From Acidimicrobiaceae bacterium (GTDB lineage Bacteria > Actinomycetota > Acidimicrobiia > Acidimicrobiales > RAAP-2): DNA of 20,868 nucleotides. The stretch covers positions 1-20,868 of the forward strand of contig PLSY01000277.1 of assembly GCA_003164275.1 (NCBI GenBank). The letters run 5' to 3'. The position numbers and the translations under genes are program-made. Of this stretch, positions 6,286-13,653 are shown piece after piece. Each line of letters starts with the position of its first letter. Positions within the stretch are counted from its first letter, which is position 1. The notes under the pieces were generated by a model, which saw only the letters and a list, made by a program, of their open reading frames with translations, was not told the origin of the DNA and made no database searches.

Positions 6286-7095
6286 TCAAGCGGCCATCGT
6301 GGTCGGATTGAAGGCAAGAGGTGTGCCAGAGCTGGACTGTGATCCGGGGTACATGCCGAGCACGAAGTACAAGATGGCTGCATGTTGCGCCTCAACCGGA
6401 GCGATGGTTGATGCAACCTGGACTGCCTTCTTGCTCTTCAACATTGATGCCTCGGCCTGATAGGTCTGAGCCGCAGTGTTCTCGAGCGTGAGCGCCAACT
6501 CGCCGAGTTGGGTGACGTTCGTAACCTTGGCGAACGCCGCCTGAATGGTCGGGGTGAGCTTGGGGTCAGTTACCGTGACAGCTGTCTTGCCGCTCTCGGT
6601 CAACAGGCTGTTCCATGCCGCAGCGTGGTCTGTGTGCTGAGAGAGGGCCGTCTGGGCAAAAGTGACCACTGCTGGTGGGACTGTACCGAGCTTGCCGGCT
6701 GTGGCAGCCGTGATTGCGCTCTGGTAAGTGTAGATGGCCAGGTTTTCGAGGCTGGCCGCCAGTGCGGCGACAGCCAAGTCACCCGAGAGTCCCGCTTCGG
6801 GGTTGCCACTTGTCGCCGGTGTCACGGTTGCCGAGGTGGCGGCGGCGGCGGCGAACCCTGGCATCGAGCCCACCGCGGCCAACATGCCAGCGCCGGCAAG
6901 TGCGCCACCAGCTCCGAGCAGAAACATCCGTCGACTCGTCGCTCTTTGCAATCCCGAACGAATCCCTTCGTGCCACTCGGAAACGCTGGATTTCAGAGCC
7001 GGAAGGCTCTCATCCAGATGGATCTGGCTGAGATCTTTGGTCATGGCGTCGATCTCGGCCTCACTGGCCGCGATCTCTTGGCGTCGGATTTTCAC
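6286..7095 (-). CDS. Ferritin-like protein with twin-arginine export signal
   Basis: This 269-aa protein combines a cytoplasmic N-terminal segment, a twin-arginine signal SRRMFLLGAGGALAGAG at about residues 54-70, and a ferritin-like four-helix domain from about 105 to 250. Likely di-iron ligands repeat in the two halves: E117 in SLENLAIYTY with H154/H157, and E205 in TLENTAAQTY with E235 and H238 in EAQHAAI. The roughly 50 residues before the RR pair are long for a Tat signal. The start is a GTG overlapping the previous stop (GTGA), with AGGAG upstream, so the two ferritin genes are coupled. Extracytoplasmic iron storage or oxidation, or peroxide defence, are possible; the sequence does not decide. 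It resembles the Ferritin_2 / desiccation-related group. Confidence 0.82.
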   Translation of the reverse strand: MKIRRQEIAASEAEIDAMTKDLSQIHLDESLPALKSSVSEWHEGIRSGLQRATSRRMFLLGAGGALAGAGMLAAVGSMPGFAAAAATSATVTPATSGNPEAGLSGDLAVAALAASLENLAIYTYQSAITAATAGKLGTVPPAVVTFAQTALSQHTDHAAAWNSLLTESGKTAVTVTDPKLTPTIQAAFAKVTNVTQLGELALTLENTAAQTYQAEASMLKSKKAVQVASTIAPVEAQHAAILYFVLGMYPGSQSSSGTPLAFNPTTMAA

Positions 7096-7955
7096 TTGAC
7101 GGCTCCTTGGCTGGCGGGGGCTGCTGCACTGGTGGGATAGAACGAATCTGGGAAGCCGACGCTGCCCGCCGCTGCGGGCAACGATGCGACGTTGGTCGGC
7201 GTAAGGGCAATGAGCTGCGACGCATTGGCCATCAACAGGGCCTGGACGGCGAGCAGCACGGACGCATGCTGGGCTTCGATCACCATGATGCTGGCGAAGA
7301 GTGCCTTGTGCGCCGAGCTCGTGAGGTTCGGAACGTCGCTCACGTATGTCTCGGCTGCGATGTTCTCCAGCTCGAGTGCCAGAGCGATGACACCCGCAGC
7401 ACCCTGGGCGGCTGTGGCGCCGCTCAATCCGGCTACTGCCTTCTTCACGACGGGCACGAAGGCGGGGTCCGGCTTGGTCTGCTTCTTTGCACCCATCTTG
7501 GCAAGCGCTGCGTTGAACGCGGCCAAGTGCTGCTGATGCTGGCTCTTGGTCACCGAGACGAACTTCGAGACCACCGGGTTGGCGGTGCTTCCGCCTATAT
7601 AGGGAAGGGTCTCTGCCGTGCCATAGGTGCTGACTGCCAGGACCTCGATGGAGGCTGCCGTCTGGAGCATCTGGACATCTGGGGATGAGGCGGCGAAGGC
7701 TGGGGAAGCCAGCATCCCGACCAGGAGACCGCCTCCGGCGGAAGTCAGCAACCCTGCTTTGCCGATACTCATTTGTACGCCATGGCGATGCTCGGATGCG
7801 AAGCGCTGGTTCTCGGTCGGATCGCCATCTTCGAACGAAGACGGGTCCTGCCCGGTCAACTCCTCGAGCGGCTCTACTGTCGCTCGGATGGCATCGGATT
7901 GCATGTCCTGGGAATCCTCCAGCAGTTCGCTGAGGACCCTGGGGTCATCGGTCAT
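7092..7955 (-). CDS. Ferritin-like protein with internal export/anchor segment
   Basis: This 287-aa paralogue of the next gene has an acidic N-terminus of about 55 residues, a hydrophobic segment at about 63-88 (MSIGKAGLLTSAGGGLLVGM), and a ferritin-like domain. The ligand pattern matches its neighbour: E104 in SIEVLAVSTY, H140/H143 in SQHQQH, E197 in ELENIAAETY, and E227 with H230 in EAQHASV. Unlike its neighbour it lacks a twin-Arg pair; the corresponding site reads SEHRHGVQMS. It could be exported together with its RR-bearing partner. I chose the ATG at 7955 for its GAGGAGG ribosome site; an in-frame start at 8003 would add 16 residues of low support. First gene of the block. Confidence 0.82.
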   Translation of the reverse strand: MTDDPRVLSELLEDSQDMQSDAIRATVEPLEELTGQDPSSFEDGDPTENQRFASEHRHGVQMSIGKAGLLTSAGGGLLVGMLASPAFAASSPDVQMLQTAASIEVLAVSTYGTAETLPYIGGSTANPVVSKFVSVTKSQHQQHLAAFNAALAKMGAKKQTKPDPAFVPVVKKAVAGLSGATAAQGAAGVIALALELENIAAETYVSDVPNLTSSAHKALFASIMVIEAQHASVLLAVQALLMANASQLIALTPTNVASLPAAAGSVGFPDSFYPTSAAAPASQGAVK

Positions 7956-8010
7956 GTGGACCTCCTCGGGTGGTGTTCCCAGTAGTCGGGATCCGGATTT
8001 CACCGGTCAG

Positions 8011-8069
8011 TGGTTCGTCTTATATGCCGATGGTTGGCGACGAATACTTGTGGTTCGTCGCCAACCATC
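8011..8069 (-). promoter_or_regulatory. 16-bp perfect inverted repeat upstream of the ferritin-like genes
   Basis: GATGGTTGGCGACGAA (8029-8044) and TTCGTCGCCAACCATC (8054-8069) form a perfect 16-bp stem with a 9-nt loop, about 74-114 nt before the first ferritin-like start. The 9-mer TGGTTCGTC in and beside one arm (8051-8059) also occurs at 8011-8019, giving a third partial copy. It could be an operator, a 5' leader structure, or a terminator for the operon to the right, whose last stop is 475 nt away. Confidence 0.55.
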
Positions 8070-8544
8070 AGTTGGATGACACTTGGATGCCATATTCGGT
8101 TCGGACATGGAGATGCCATCGCAGAAAACAAGCAAGGAGAGGTGGGTCGGACCAGTTGTCCCTAGGGAATGGACATGATGCGGAGTTGTACCGGACGCGC
8201 AAGGAATATGGGATGCGCCGATGTCACCCAGTCATCCGTCACGTCGGGCGTACAACGGGGAGTCCAGCGTCGAAGGAGTGCGGCTGACTCCAACGTGCTT
8301 CCAAGAAGCTACGAGTTGCCGGGCCAGCTGACGGCGACCTCTTCACGACCAACAAGGGCTGGGATCAACCCTGATGAAGTCGAACGACCATGGCTCAATG
8401 GCAACCGCTGGCGCCGATTGCCGCAAAGGGAGCGGCCCCCTCGAGTCCGATGGCCGCGCTTCCTCCCGACACCTGATGGTCGCAGAGAAACACTTCCAGG
8501 CCCGTGGTCGCCGATGGCCTCCCGAGGTGGCCCAGACGTCTGAG
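8070..8544. other. Long intergenic region with no recognised gene
   Basis: Open frames cross this stretch on the + strand, but none has a convincing ribosome site or recognisable protein motif. I see no tRNA-like, CRISPR-like or transposon end structure. It may hold the 3' end of the UGSC operon mRNA and part of the ferritin promoter region. Confidence 0.5.
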
Positions 8545-8817
8545 CTACGAGTGGTCCTGCGGCACGTGATCAGTCCGCTCCCGAGGATCGTGCAACTCGA
8601 TGTCTCGAATGTCAGGATCGGCCTTGGCCAGATTGGCGGTCAGGATGTCGACCAACAGATCCTTCGGGACGACACATTCCGGACAACTGGAGCGGCTGAG
8701 GTCGAGCTCCAGGTGGATTGCTGTCGACGATGCTTGGGTGACACGTAGCTCACCTCCGTCAAGACGGACGATTTCGTTGAGCTCGGCAATAGCGGCTTGT
8801 GCCCCCGAGGTGATCAC
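8545..8817 (-). CDS. Small NifU-like CxxC protein, 90 aa
   Basis: The order of elements matches the C-terminal NifU domain, which carries Fe-S clusters: a helix (AIAELNEIVRLD), GGELRV, a beta strand (HLELDLS), then a Cys pair C45 and C48 in SSCPECVVPKDLL followed by a helix and DPDIRDIEL. The spacing CxxC then about 25 residues to a 'p.I..v' strand is NifU-like. The sequence is divergent and I would not call it a housekeeping Fe-S scaffold. It starts at a GTG that overlaps the previous stop (GTGA) and is the last gene of the amidohydrolase/UGSC operon, so it probably serves the same pathway, perhaps handling a cluster or thiol for its partners. That role is inference. Confidence 0.6.
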   Translation of the reverse strand: MITSGAQAAIAELNEIVRLDGGELRVTQASSTAIHLELDLSRSSCPECVVPKDLLVDILTANLAKADPDIRDIELHDPRERTDHVPQDHS

Positions 8818-9797
8818 CGCACTCGTTCCTGAGTTGGAGCCGACAGGTGCGGCATGATGACCTGCGATTGGGCGATGCCGGGTCCGCCGGCGGCAACGAC
8901 GAGGACGTTGTCGGGCCCGGCAATCATCACTTGAGAGTCGTACTTACGAACCGTCGGCCTACTCATCCTCTCGAAGAGTGATTCCTGCACGGACTCTTTG
9001 GTCCACCCCTCATCGAGGAGCCGCCGGTGGTGCTCTGTCCCGATCACAACCACGATGCTTCGAGCGTCACCGACAAACGAATCGATAGGCATACCGCTGA
9101 GGCGAGCCGTCTCGCTTATCGACTCCAAGATCACGTCGGACTCCGGGGCGAACTCGGTTGCCTGAAGCAAGCGGAGCACGGACATCAAGGTGACCGCGCT
9201 CTCGCTCCGGTCGAATCCCCGCTGTACGTGAAGAGGTGTCCAGTCGCTGCACTCCTCATTCTCCCCGAAGCAAAACGAGTAGCGAAGCGGCCAACTAAAC
9301 GATGCTCGGTCGAGGACCCCAGGAACCGTACGGCACACGTTACGGATGACCAGGCGAAGTGCACGCCCGATGGTGGCATTGGCTCGGAATCCGGGCCCCA
9401 TGCAGGCCTGCCCGCTGACGATCCCGATCTCCTCACGCACCGGCCCGTTGACGATGACCGCATGGGCCGCTCCAGCCAAGGTCGCGGTCGTGGAATGGCA
9501 GTTGGCCAATGGCTGGAGCAAAGCCCGCACTGACGCCTCCACCACCGGAAAGTACTCAGGGAGGCAGCCGGCCATCACCGCGTTGATGGCAGCCTTCTCG
9601 GCCGTGACGACCACATTGCGGGTCGGGACCTCGCCCAGCACATCGGAGCCGTTCGTGCCCGATCTCGCCAGCATCAACTCGACCGCCTCGGCGGTGGGCG
9701 GTATGACAGGAAGGCCGTCTGTGAATCCCTCTTCAAAATAGGCTTCGACCGCCTCGGCATACCCGTCGTGGGTAAGCGTGGCAGAGGTGAGGCTCAT
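8814..9797 (-). CDS. Conserved partner of the UGSC protein ('DGLPVIPPT' family)
   Basis: This 327-aa protein of unknown reaction has strongly conserved-looking blocks: FTDGLPVIPPT (25-35), AINAVMAGCLPEYFPVV (about 70-86), VNGPVREEIGI (116-126), MGPGFRANATIGRALRLV (133-150) and SFCFGENEE (174-182). From memory, proteins with these blocks occur beside or fused to UGSC-type domains in actinobacteria and proteobacteria. Cys residues at 78, 100, 132, 155, 176 and 183 may matter for thiol chemistry. No signal peptide or membrane span is evident. Its ATG overlaps the UGSC gene stop (ATGA) and its own stop overlaps the next start (GTGA), so three proteins are made in series, which favours a complex. 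I assign no enzyme activity. Confidence 0.75.
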   Translation of the reverse strand: MSLTSATLTHDGYAEAVEAYFEEGFTDGLPVIPPTAEAVELMLARSGTNGSDVLGEVPTRNVVVTAEKAAINAVMAGCLPEYFPVVEASVRALLQPLANCHSTTATLAGAAHAVIVNGPVREEIGIVSGQACMGPGFRANATIGRALRLVIRNVCRTVPGVLDRASFSWPLRYSFCFGENEECSDWTPLHVQRGFDRSESAVTLMSVLRLLQATEFAPESDVILESISETARLSGMPIDSFVGDARSIVVVIGTEHHRRLLDEGWTKESVQESLFERMSRPTVRKYDSQVMIAGPDNVLVVAAGGPGIAQSQVIMPHLSAPTQERVR

Positions 9798-10333
9798 GCT
9801 GTCAGCCTCAGTCGAACGGCATCGATGACCTGGTCAGCCATGGCATGGCACTCTTCGGCGGTCCATACGCCGGTTGGATTGTACGGATAATCGACGACCA
9901 CGAACGGATAGCCAGGAGCGCCAACAAGCTCGCACAGGGCCTGAACGGCCGGCACAAGAGCCACGTGTACGAGACACACGGCCGGAATCCCAGCCATCTC
10001 GAGATCCAGCGCATCGCGCATGCTCCTCGTGCTGCATGAACCACATCCACCAAAGCCGGTGACAGCGACTGAGGCCTGCTCAGTGATCTGGGTCCACTGC
10101 TCTGGCCATGGGGGCACCGCCACACTCGGCTTCACCACCTTGATCGAGCCGGCCAGGTCGTCCCACTTGACCAGCTCATCGGCGAGGGCATCGAACATCT
10201 GCTCGGAGTGCCCAAGGCCGTTGGCGATGATTCCGAGAGTCTCGCCCTTCAACGTTGACGGGCGTGCCGCCAAGGCGAAGCCACTGGCCGTGCCCATCGG
10301 TCCATTGGTCGGATCGAGTGTTACGAATGTCAT
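9794..10333 (-). CDS. UGSC-family protein, cysteine (CGSC) form
   Basis: This 179-aa protein belongs to the UGSC (seleno)protein family, named for a Sec-Gly-Ser-Cys motif in its selenocysteine members. Here the motif is C97-G98-S99-C100 inside VTGFGGCGSCSTRSMRDALD, so Sec is replaced by Cys and no in-frame TGA occurs. Other marks are GIIANGLGHSEQMF (34-47) and IPAVCLVHVALVPAVQAL (about 116-133). A CxxC at the start of a helix suggests thiol redox or thiol transfer, but the family's reaction is not settled to my knowledge. A perfect AGGAGG lies just before the ATG, and the gene follows the amidohydrolase by 9 nt. The downstream partner overlaps it by 4 nt. Family call good, role unknown. Confidence 0.75.
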   Translation of the reverse strand: MTFVTLDPTNGPMGTASGFALAARPSTLKGETLGIIANGLGHSEQMFDALADELVKWDDLAGSIKVVKPSVAVPPWPEQWTQITEQASVAVTGFGGCGSCSTRSMRDALDLEMAGIPAVCLVHVALVPAVQALCELVGAPGYPFVVVDYPYNPTGVWTAEECHAMADQVIDAVRLRLTA

Positions 10334-10342
10334 TTTGACCTC

Positions 10343-11635
10343 CTAGTTCGCTACGGGCTTCTTGATACTCCGACTGGCAATCCTCTGGAAGTATGCGGCG
10401 TCCCGCTCGTCAGCGAGCCGGCCGACGTGCGTCACGGTGTCGACATCAGTTGCCTCGGACCGGAGCGCGCCTACCGTGCACTTGTCCTTCGCCCTCGCCG
10501 CATACGGGTCGAACTGGAAATGCCGCATGGCGTTCTCGTGGGTGATTTTGTTCACTGTTGCGTCATCAGTCTTTTCGAACAGCACCGACAGCTCTTCGGG
10601 GGCATCTGGCCAAATGGAGTCGGAGTGCGGGAAGTCGGACTCCCAACAGACGTTGTCGATGTTGAGATGATGGAGCAGCTCGACTGCCACCGGGTCATTG
10701 ATGAAACAACACAGCACCCGCTCACGGAACAGATCCCCGGGGCCGGTTCCATCGGGAAACCGGTGCTTGGTCCATCCCGAGTGACGCTTATACGTGTTCT
10801 CCGCCTTCTGGATGAAATAGGGGATCCATCCCACATCACCCTCGGTGAGGGAGAACTTGAGATCCGGGTAGCGCCACCAGAAATCGGCCCATACGAGGTC
10901 TCCGAAGGTGTACACGGTTGCTGCCGGCGAGAGGTTCATGGGCACACTGGCCGGAGCGTCCGCCGTGGTCATCGGTGACCTGCTCGACGACCCGAGATGA
11001 CAACAGAGGATCGTTCCCTCGTCGCTCGCCGCCGCGAACAACGGGTCCCAGTGCCCTGAGTGGATACTCGGCATCCCGAGCGCCTCGGGGTTCTCGCTGA
11101 ACGTCACGGCGTGGACACCCTTGGCCGACAACCGCCGGAGCTCTTTCGCCGCCTCTTCCACCTCGAAGAGCGGCAGGATGCCACACGGGATGAAGCGATC
11201 CGGGTAGGCCGCGCACCATTCGTCGACATGCCAGTCGTTGTAGGCCTTGATCATGATGAGGTTGAGGTCTCGATCCGGCCCCTGGTTCAACACCTGTCCG
11301 GAGAATCCAGTGAAGTTCGGGAAGTTCAGCCCCGCGAGCTGACCTCCTGCAGACATGTCCCGAACCCGCTCGTGCACGTCGAAGCAGCCCGGCCGCATTT
11401 CCTCGTATCGGTTGGGGTTTGTGTTGTACATCTCCGGCGGTTTGCCGGCCACCGCGTTCAAGCCGAGATTGCGTCCCTTGACATCCCCGTACCACCACTG
11501 CTGATCGCCATTCTCGTCAGTCAGCACCTTGGGGGCTCGGTCGAGGTATTGGGCTGGGACGTGGGCATCGAACATGTCCGCCGGCTCGGCGATGTGATCG
11601 TCCACGCTCACGAGAATCAGGTCGTCTGGCTGCAT
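10343..11635 (-). CDS. Amidohydrolase-2 family metal-dependent hydrolase
   Basis: This 430-aa protein is a TIM-barrel amidohydrolase of the ACMSD-like family 2, whose members hydrolyse or decarboxylate ring and carboxylate substrates at a metal centre. The N-terminal metal motif is altered to SVDDHIAEPADMF (H14), then come CHLGSS (H213), TEGDVGWIP and ESDFPHSDSIWP with D334, the usual late Asp. The ATG at 11635 follows an AGGGGGG tract; the longer frame from a TTG at 11662 would run into the operator. It is the first gene of a four-gene operon with the UGSC protein and diverges from an IclR regulator, so the substrate or product is probably the inducer. The substrate cannot be named from sequence. 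Confidence 0.85.
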   Translation of the reverse strand: MQPDDLILVSVDDHIAEPADMFDAHVPAQYLDRAPKVLTDENGDQQWWYGDVKGRNLGLNAVAGKPPEMYNTNPNRYEEMRPGCFDVHERVRDMSAGGQLAGLNFPNFTGFSGQVLNQGPDRDLNLIMIKAYNDWHVDEWCAAYPDRFIPCGILPLFEVEEAAKELRRLSAKGVHAVTFSENPEALGMPSIHSGHWDPLFAAASDEGTILCCHLGSSSRSPMTTADAPASVPMNLSPAATVYTFGDLVWADFWWRYPDLKFSLTEGDVGWIPYFIQKAENTYKRHSGWTKHRFPDGTGPGDLFRERVLCCFINDPVAVELLHHLNIDNVCWESDFPHSDSIWPDAPEELSVLFEKTDDATVNKITHENAMRHFQFDPYAARAKDKCTVGALRSEATDVDTVTHVGRLADERDAAYFQRIASRSIKKPVAN

Positions 11636-11646
11636 GTCCCCCCTGG

Positions 11647-11687
11647 GTGTATTACTGTGCAATACAGTAGGTCGATCTGTAATACAC
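11647..11687. promoter_or_regulatory. IclR operator with nested inverted repeats
   Basis: GTGTATTAC (11647-11655) and GTAATACAC (11679-11687) are a perfect 9-bp inverted repeat with a 23-nt spacer. Inside lies another half, AATACAG (11661-11667), making TGTATT/AATACA (7-nt spacer) and TACAG/CTGTA (9-nt spacer) pairs. The array fills the 68 bp between the divergent starts of the amidohydrolase and iclR genes. Both likely -10 boxes (TACAGT on +, TACTGT on -) fall inside it. Control of both genes by the IclR protein follows from layout and family habit. Confidence 0.7.
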
Positions 11688-11703
11688 GCTAGGAGAAAGC
11701 CGC

Positions 11704-12408
11704 ATGGCCGTCAAGCAGGTCCAGAGTGCTGCGCGGGTCTTGGCCGTCTTCGAGGCAGTGGCCCAACATCAGCCCATCGGGGTGAGTGCCCTCGCTCGCC
11801 TCGTGGGCGACGACAAGAGCGCGGTACAAAGGGCCCTCATGACCCTGGCCGAGTCCGGATGGATCGAACGGGGCGGAATCGGCGGCCACTGGGAGGTCAC
11901 CTCGCGAGTCCTTGTCATGGTCCAGCGCCGCTCGGGACTTCTCGAGCGCACCCGCGCCAGCCTTGAGGCGCTGCGGGACGAGACCGACGAGACGGTCATT
12001 CTCAACGTTCCAGACGAAGGACAGATCCTCGTGCTCGATGTCGTGGAGAGCAACCAGCTGGTCCGAACCTCACCGGCCATAGGTTTCGCCGTCCCAGCAT
12101 CGACGAGCGCCGCCGGGCATGCCATTCTCGCCTACTTACCGACCAACGAGCTCGCACTGTATATTGCCGGCAGTCCGGACGAACGGCTGACCAAGCGATT
12201 GGCGGAGGTTCGCCGACGTGGATGGGGTATCAACGCGGGTGACGTCACGCCGGGGGCGAGGGCGGTGGGAGCACCGATCCTCGACGCCGAACAGCGAGCC
12301 ATTGCATCCATCACGATCAGCGCGCCCGCCGACCGCATGCCCCAAGAGGTCCAAAACGTGCTCGGTCCGTTGGTTGTCGCCACCGCCCGGAGACTCTCGA
12401 GCCACTGA
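11704..12408 (+). CDS. IclR-family transcriptional regulator
   Basis: This 234-aa protein has the standard IclR plan: an N-terminal winged helix-turn-helix at about residues 5-62 (QSAARVLAVFEAVAQ, GVSALARLVGDDKSAVQRAL, LAESGWIERG) and a C-terminal effector domain from about 75, with PASTSAAGHAILAYLP and the terminal VLGPLVVATARRL helix. IclR proteins usually bind small organic acids and act as dimers or tetramers on palindromes. AGGAG lies 8 nt before the ATG. It diverges from the amidohydrolase operon and converges on the thiolase operon, so it may also control the latter. The repeat array directly upstream is the expected autoregulatory site. Activator or repressor mode is not visible. Confidence 0.92.
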   Translation: MAVKQVQSAARVLAVFEAVAQHQPIGVSALARLVGDDKSAVQRALMTLAESGWIERGGIGGHWEVTSRVLVMVQRRSGLLERTRASLEALRDETDETVILNVPDEGQILVLDVVESNQLVRTSPAIGFAVPASTSAAGHAILAYLPTNELALYIAGSPDERLTKRLAEVRRRGWGINAGDVTPGARAVGAPILDAEQRAIASITISAPADRMPQEVQNVLGPLVVATARRLSSH

Positions 12409-12465
12409 GCAAGGCCATCCGCCGGTGTGGTTCGGTTGACCTCATTCCGAGGGAACGATCCATCG

Positions 12466-13653
12466 TCAGCCATGGCGGGCGAGAAGGAAACAGCCCGAGC
12501 CCAGCCCGCCGATGGCCGCCAAGGCGACCTCGGGTGTGGGATGAACCTGTCGGTCGCCACCCGAACCTCGGAGCTGGACACAGGCCTCGTGAAGCATGCC
12601 GAAGCCGTGTGTGCGGCCCTCGGACATCTGGCCGCCGTGGGTATTCAGAGGAAAGCGCCCTTCGAGGGTGATTTCCCCACTCTCGAACAGTGCTCCACCC
12701 TGCCCCACTGGGGCGAGACCCAGGGCCTCGACCCATGTCAGCGTCAGGAACGAAAAGCCGTCGTAGATCTCGAAGACCTGCACGTCATCGACGGTCAGAT
12801 CGGTTCTCGACCACATCATGTTGGCTGCGTGCCTCTGCGAGAACGACGTGAGGTCATCTCGCTGTTCCCATCGCGTGCGCCCGGAGACCCCCGAGCCCAT
12901 GGCCAGGATCCTGACGGACGCCGGGGCATCGGCTGCTGCGTCGACAGCCGAAATCACGAAGGCGGTCGATGCGTCAATCAGGATGTCGCAATCGAGAAGC
13001 CCGAAGGGCGTGCTGATCCACCGGGCGCCCAGATAGTCGTCCATGGTGATTGGAGACCTCAGTACGGCCTTCGGATTGAGGCCTGCATTCCGACGAGAAT
13101 TGATGGCTAGGGCGCCGAGCATCTCGCGCCTCGTCCCGTACTGGGCAAAGTGGCGCTGGGCTGCGGCGGCAATGATGTTGATGCCTCCACCACTCCATCT
13201 GGTCGCTACCACGTCGGCCCTTCGTTGCACGGGAGCCCGGGGTGGCCTCGAGGACGCCCTACTTCTCGCCTCGAGCTTCTGGCTTGACTCGGTCACCGTG
13301 CGAAATACCAGTACGTGACGGCTGAGGCCCGAACAAACGGCCCCGATGGCGTTGAAGATGGCGCCAGTATGACCTGGGCCATCACTTCCACCGGCGTGCC
13401 ACCCAATATCGAGGCGGAGTGCGTCTTGGATTTCGGACGTCGTCGGACCGGAAAAGCCGCCATATCTCGTCCACGGACCCTGTCGGGACGGATAGGTGGC
13501 AATACCGTCGATATCGCTCCGCTCGAGACCCGCGTCAGCGATGGCCCTGAGACTGGCTTCGATGGTGAGGTCCAAGTCGCTGCGCATCAGACCAATACCG
13601 ATGTCGGACTGTCCTATTCCAGAGATGACCACTTGGTCCTCGCCACGAATCAC
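12466..13653 (-). CDS. SCP-x/lipid-transfer thiolase-like protein
   Basis: This 395-aa protein has the thiolase fold of the SCP-x/Ltp branch. The usual nucleophilic Cys region reads WHAGGSDGPGHTGAIFNAIG (about 85-104) without Cys, so it is not a normal thiolase. It keeps VFEIYDGFSF with Y297 and LNTHGGQMSEG with H339, as in Ltp-type enzymes. In actinobacterial steroid degradation, Ltp2-like proteins paired with a DUF35 protein catalyse retro-aldol cleavage of a CoA side chain; the adjacent coupled DUF35 gene supports a similar job. The GTG start overlaps the DUF35 stop (GTGA). A GTG slightly further in, after GAGGACCAA, is an alternative. A stretch at 125-150 is rich in Arg and Ser and looks like an insert. 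Substrate unknown. Confidence 0.82.
   Translation of the reverse strand: MIRGEDQVVISGIGQSDIGIGLMRSDLDLTIEASLRAIADAGLERSDIDGIATYPSRQGPWTRYGGFSGPTTSEIQDALRLDIGWHAGGSDGPGHTGAIFNAIGAVCSGLSRHVLVFRTVTESSQKLEARSRASSRPPRAPVQRRADVVATRWSGGGINIIAAAAQRHFAQYGTRREMLGALAINSRRNAGLNPKAVLRSPITMDDYLGARWISTPFGLLDCDILIDASTAFVISAVDAAADAPASVRILAMGSGVSGRTRWEQRDDLTSFSQRHAANMMWSRTDLTVDDVQVFEIYDGFSFLTLTWVEALGLAPVGQGGALFESGEITLEGRFPLNTHGGQMSEGRTHGFGMLHEACVQLRGSGGDRQVHPTPEVALAAIGGLGSGCFLLARHG

Noticed and set aside
8169..8543. Plus-strand frame in the long intergenic region (124 aa)
   Set aside because: Arg/Pro-rich composition without domain or ribosome site; it looks like a chance frame in GC-rich DNA.
9794..10333. 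Selenocysteine insertion in the UGSC gene
   Set aside because: The motif is encoded with Cys codons and no in-frame TGA occurs, so it is not a selenoprotein.
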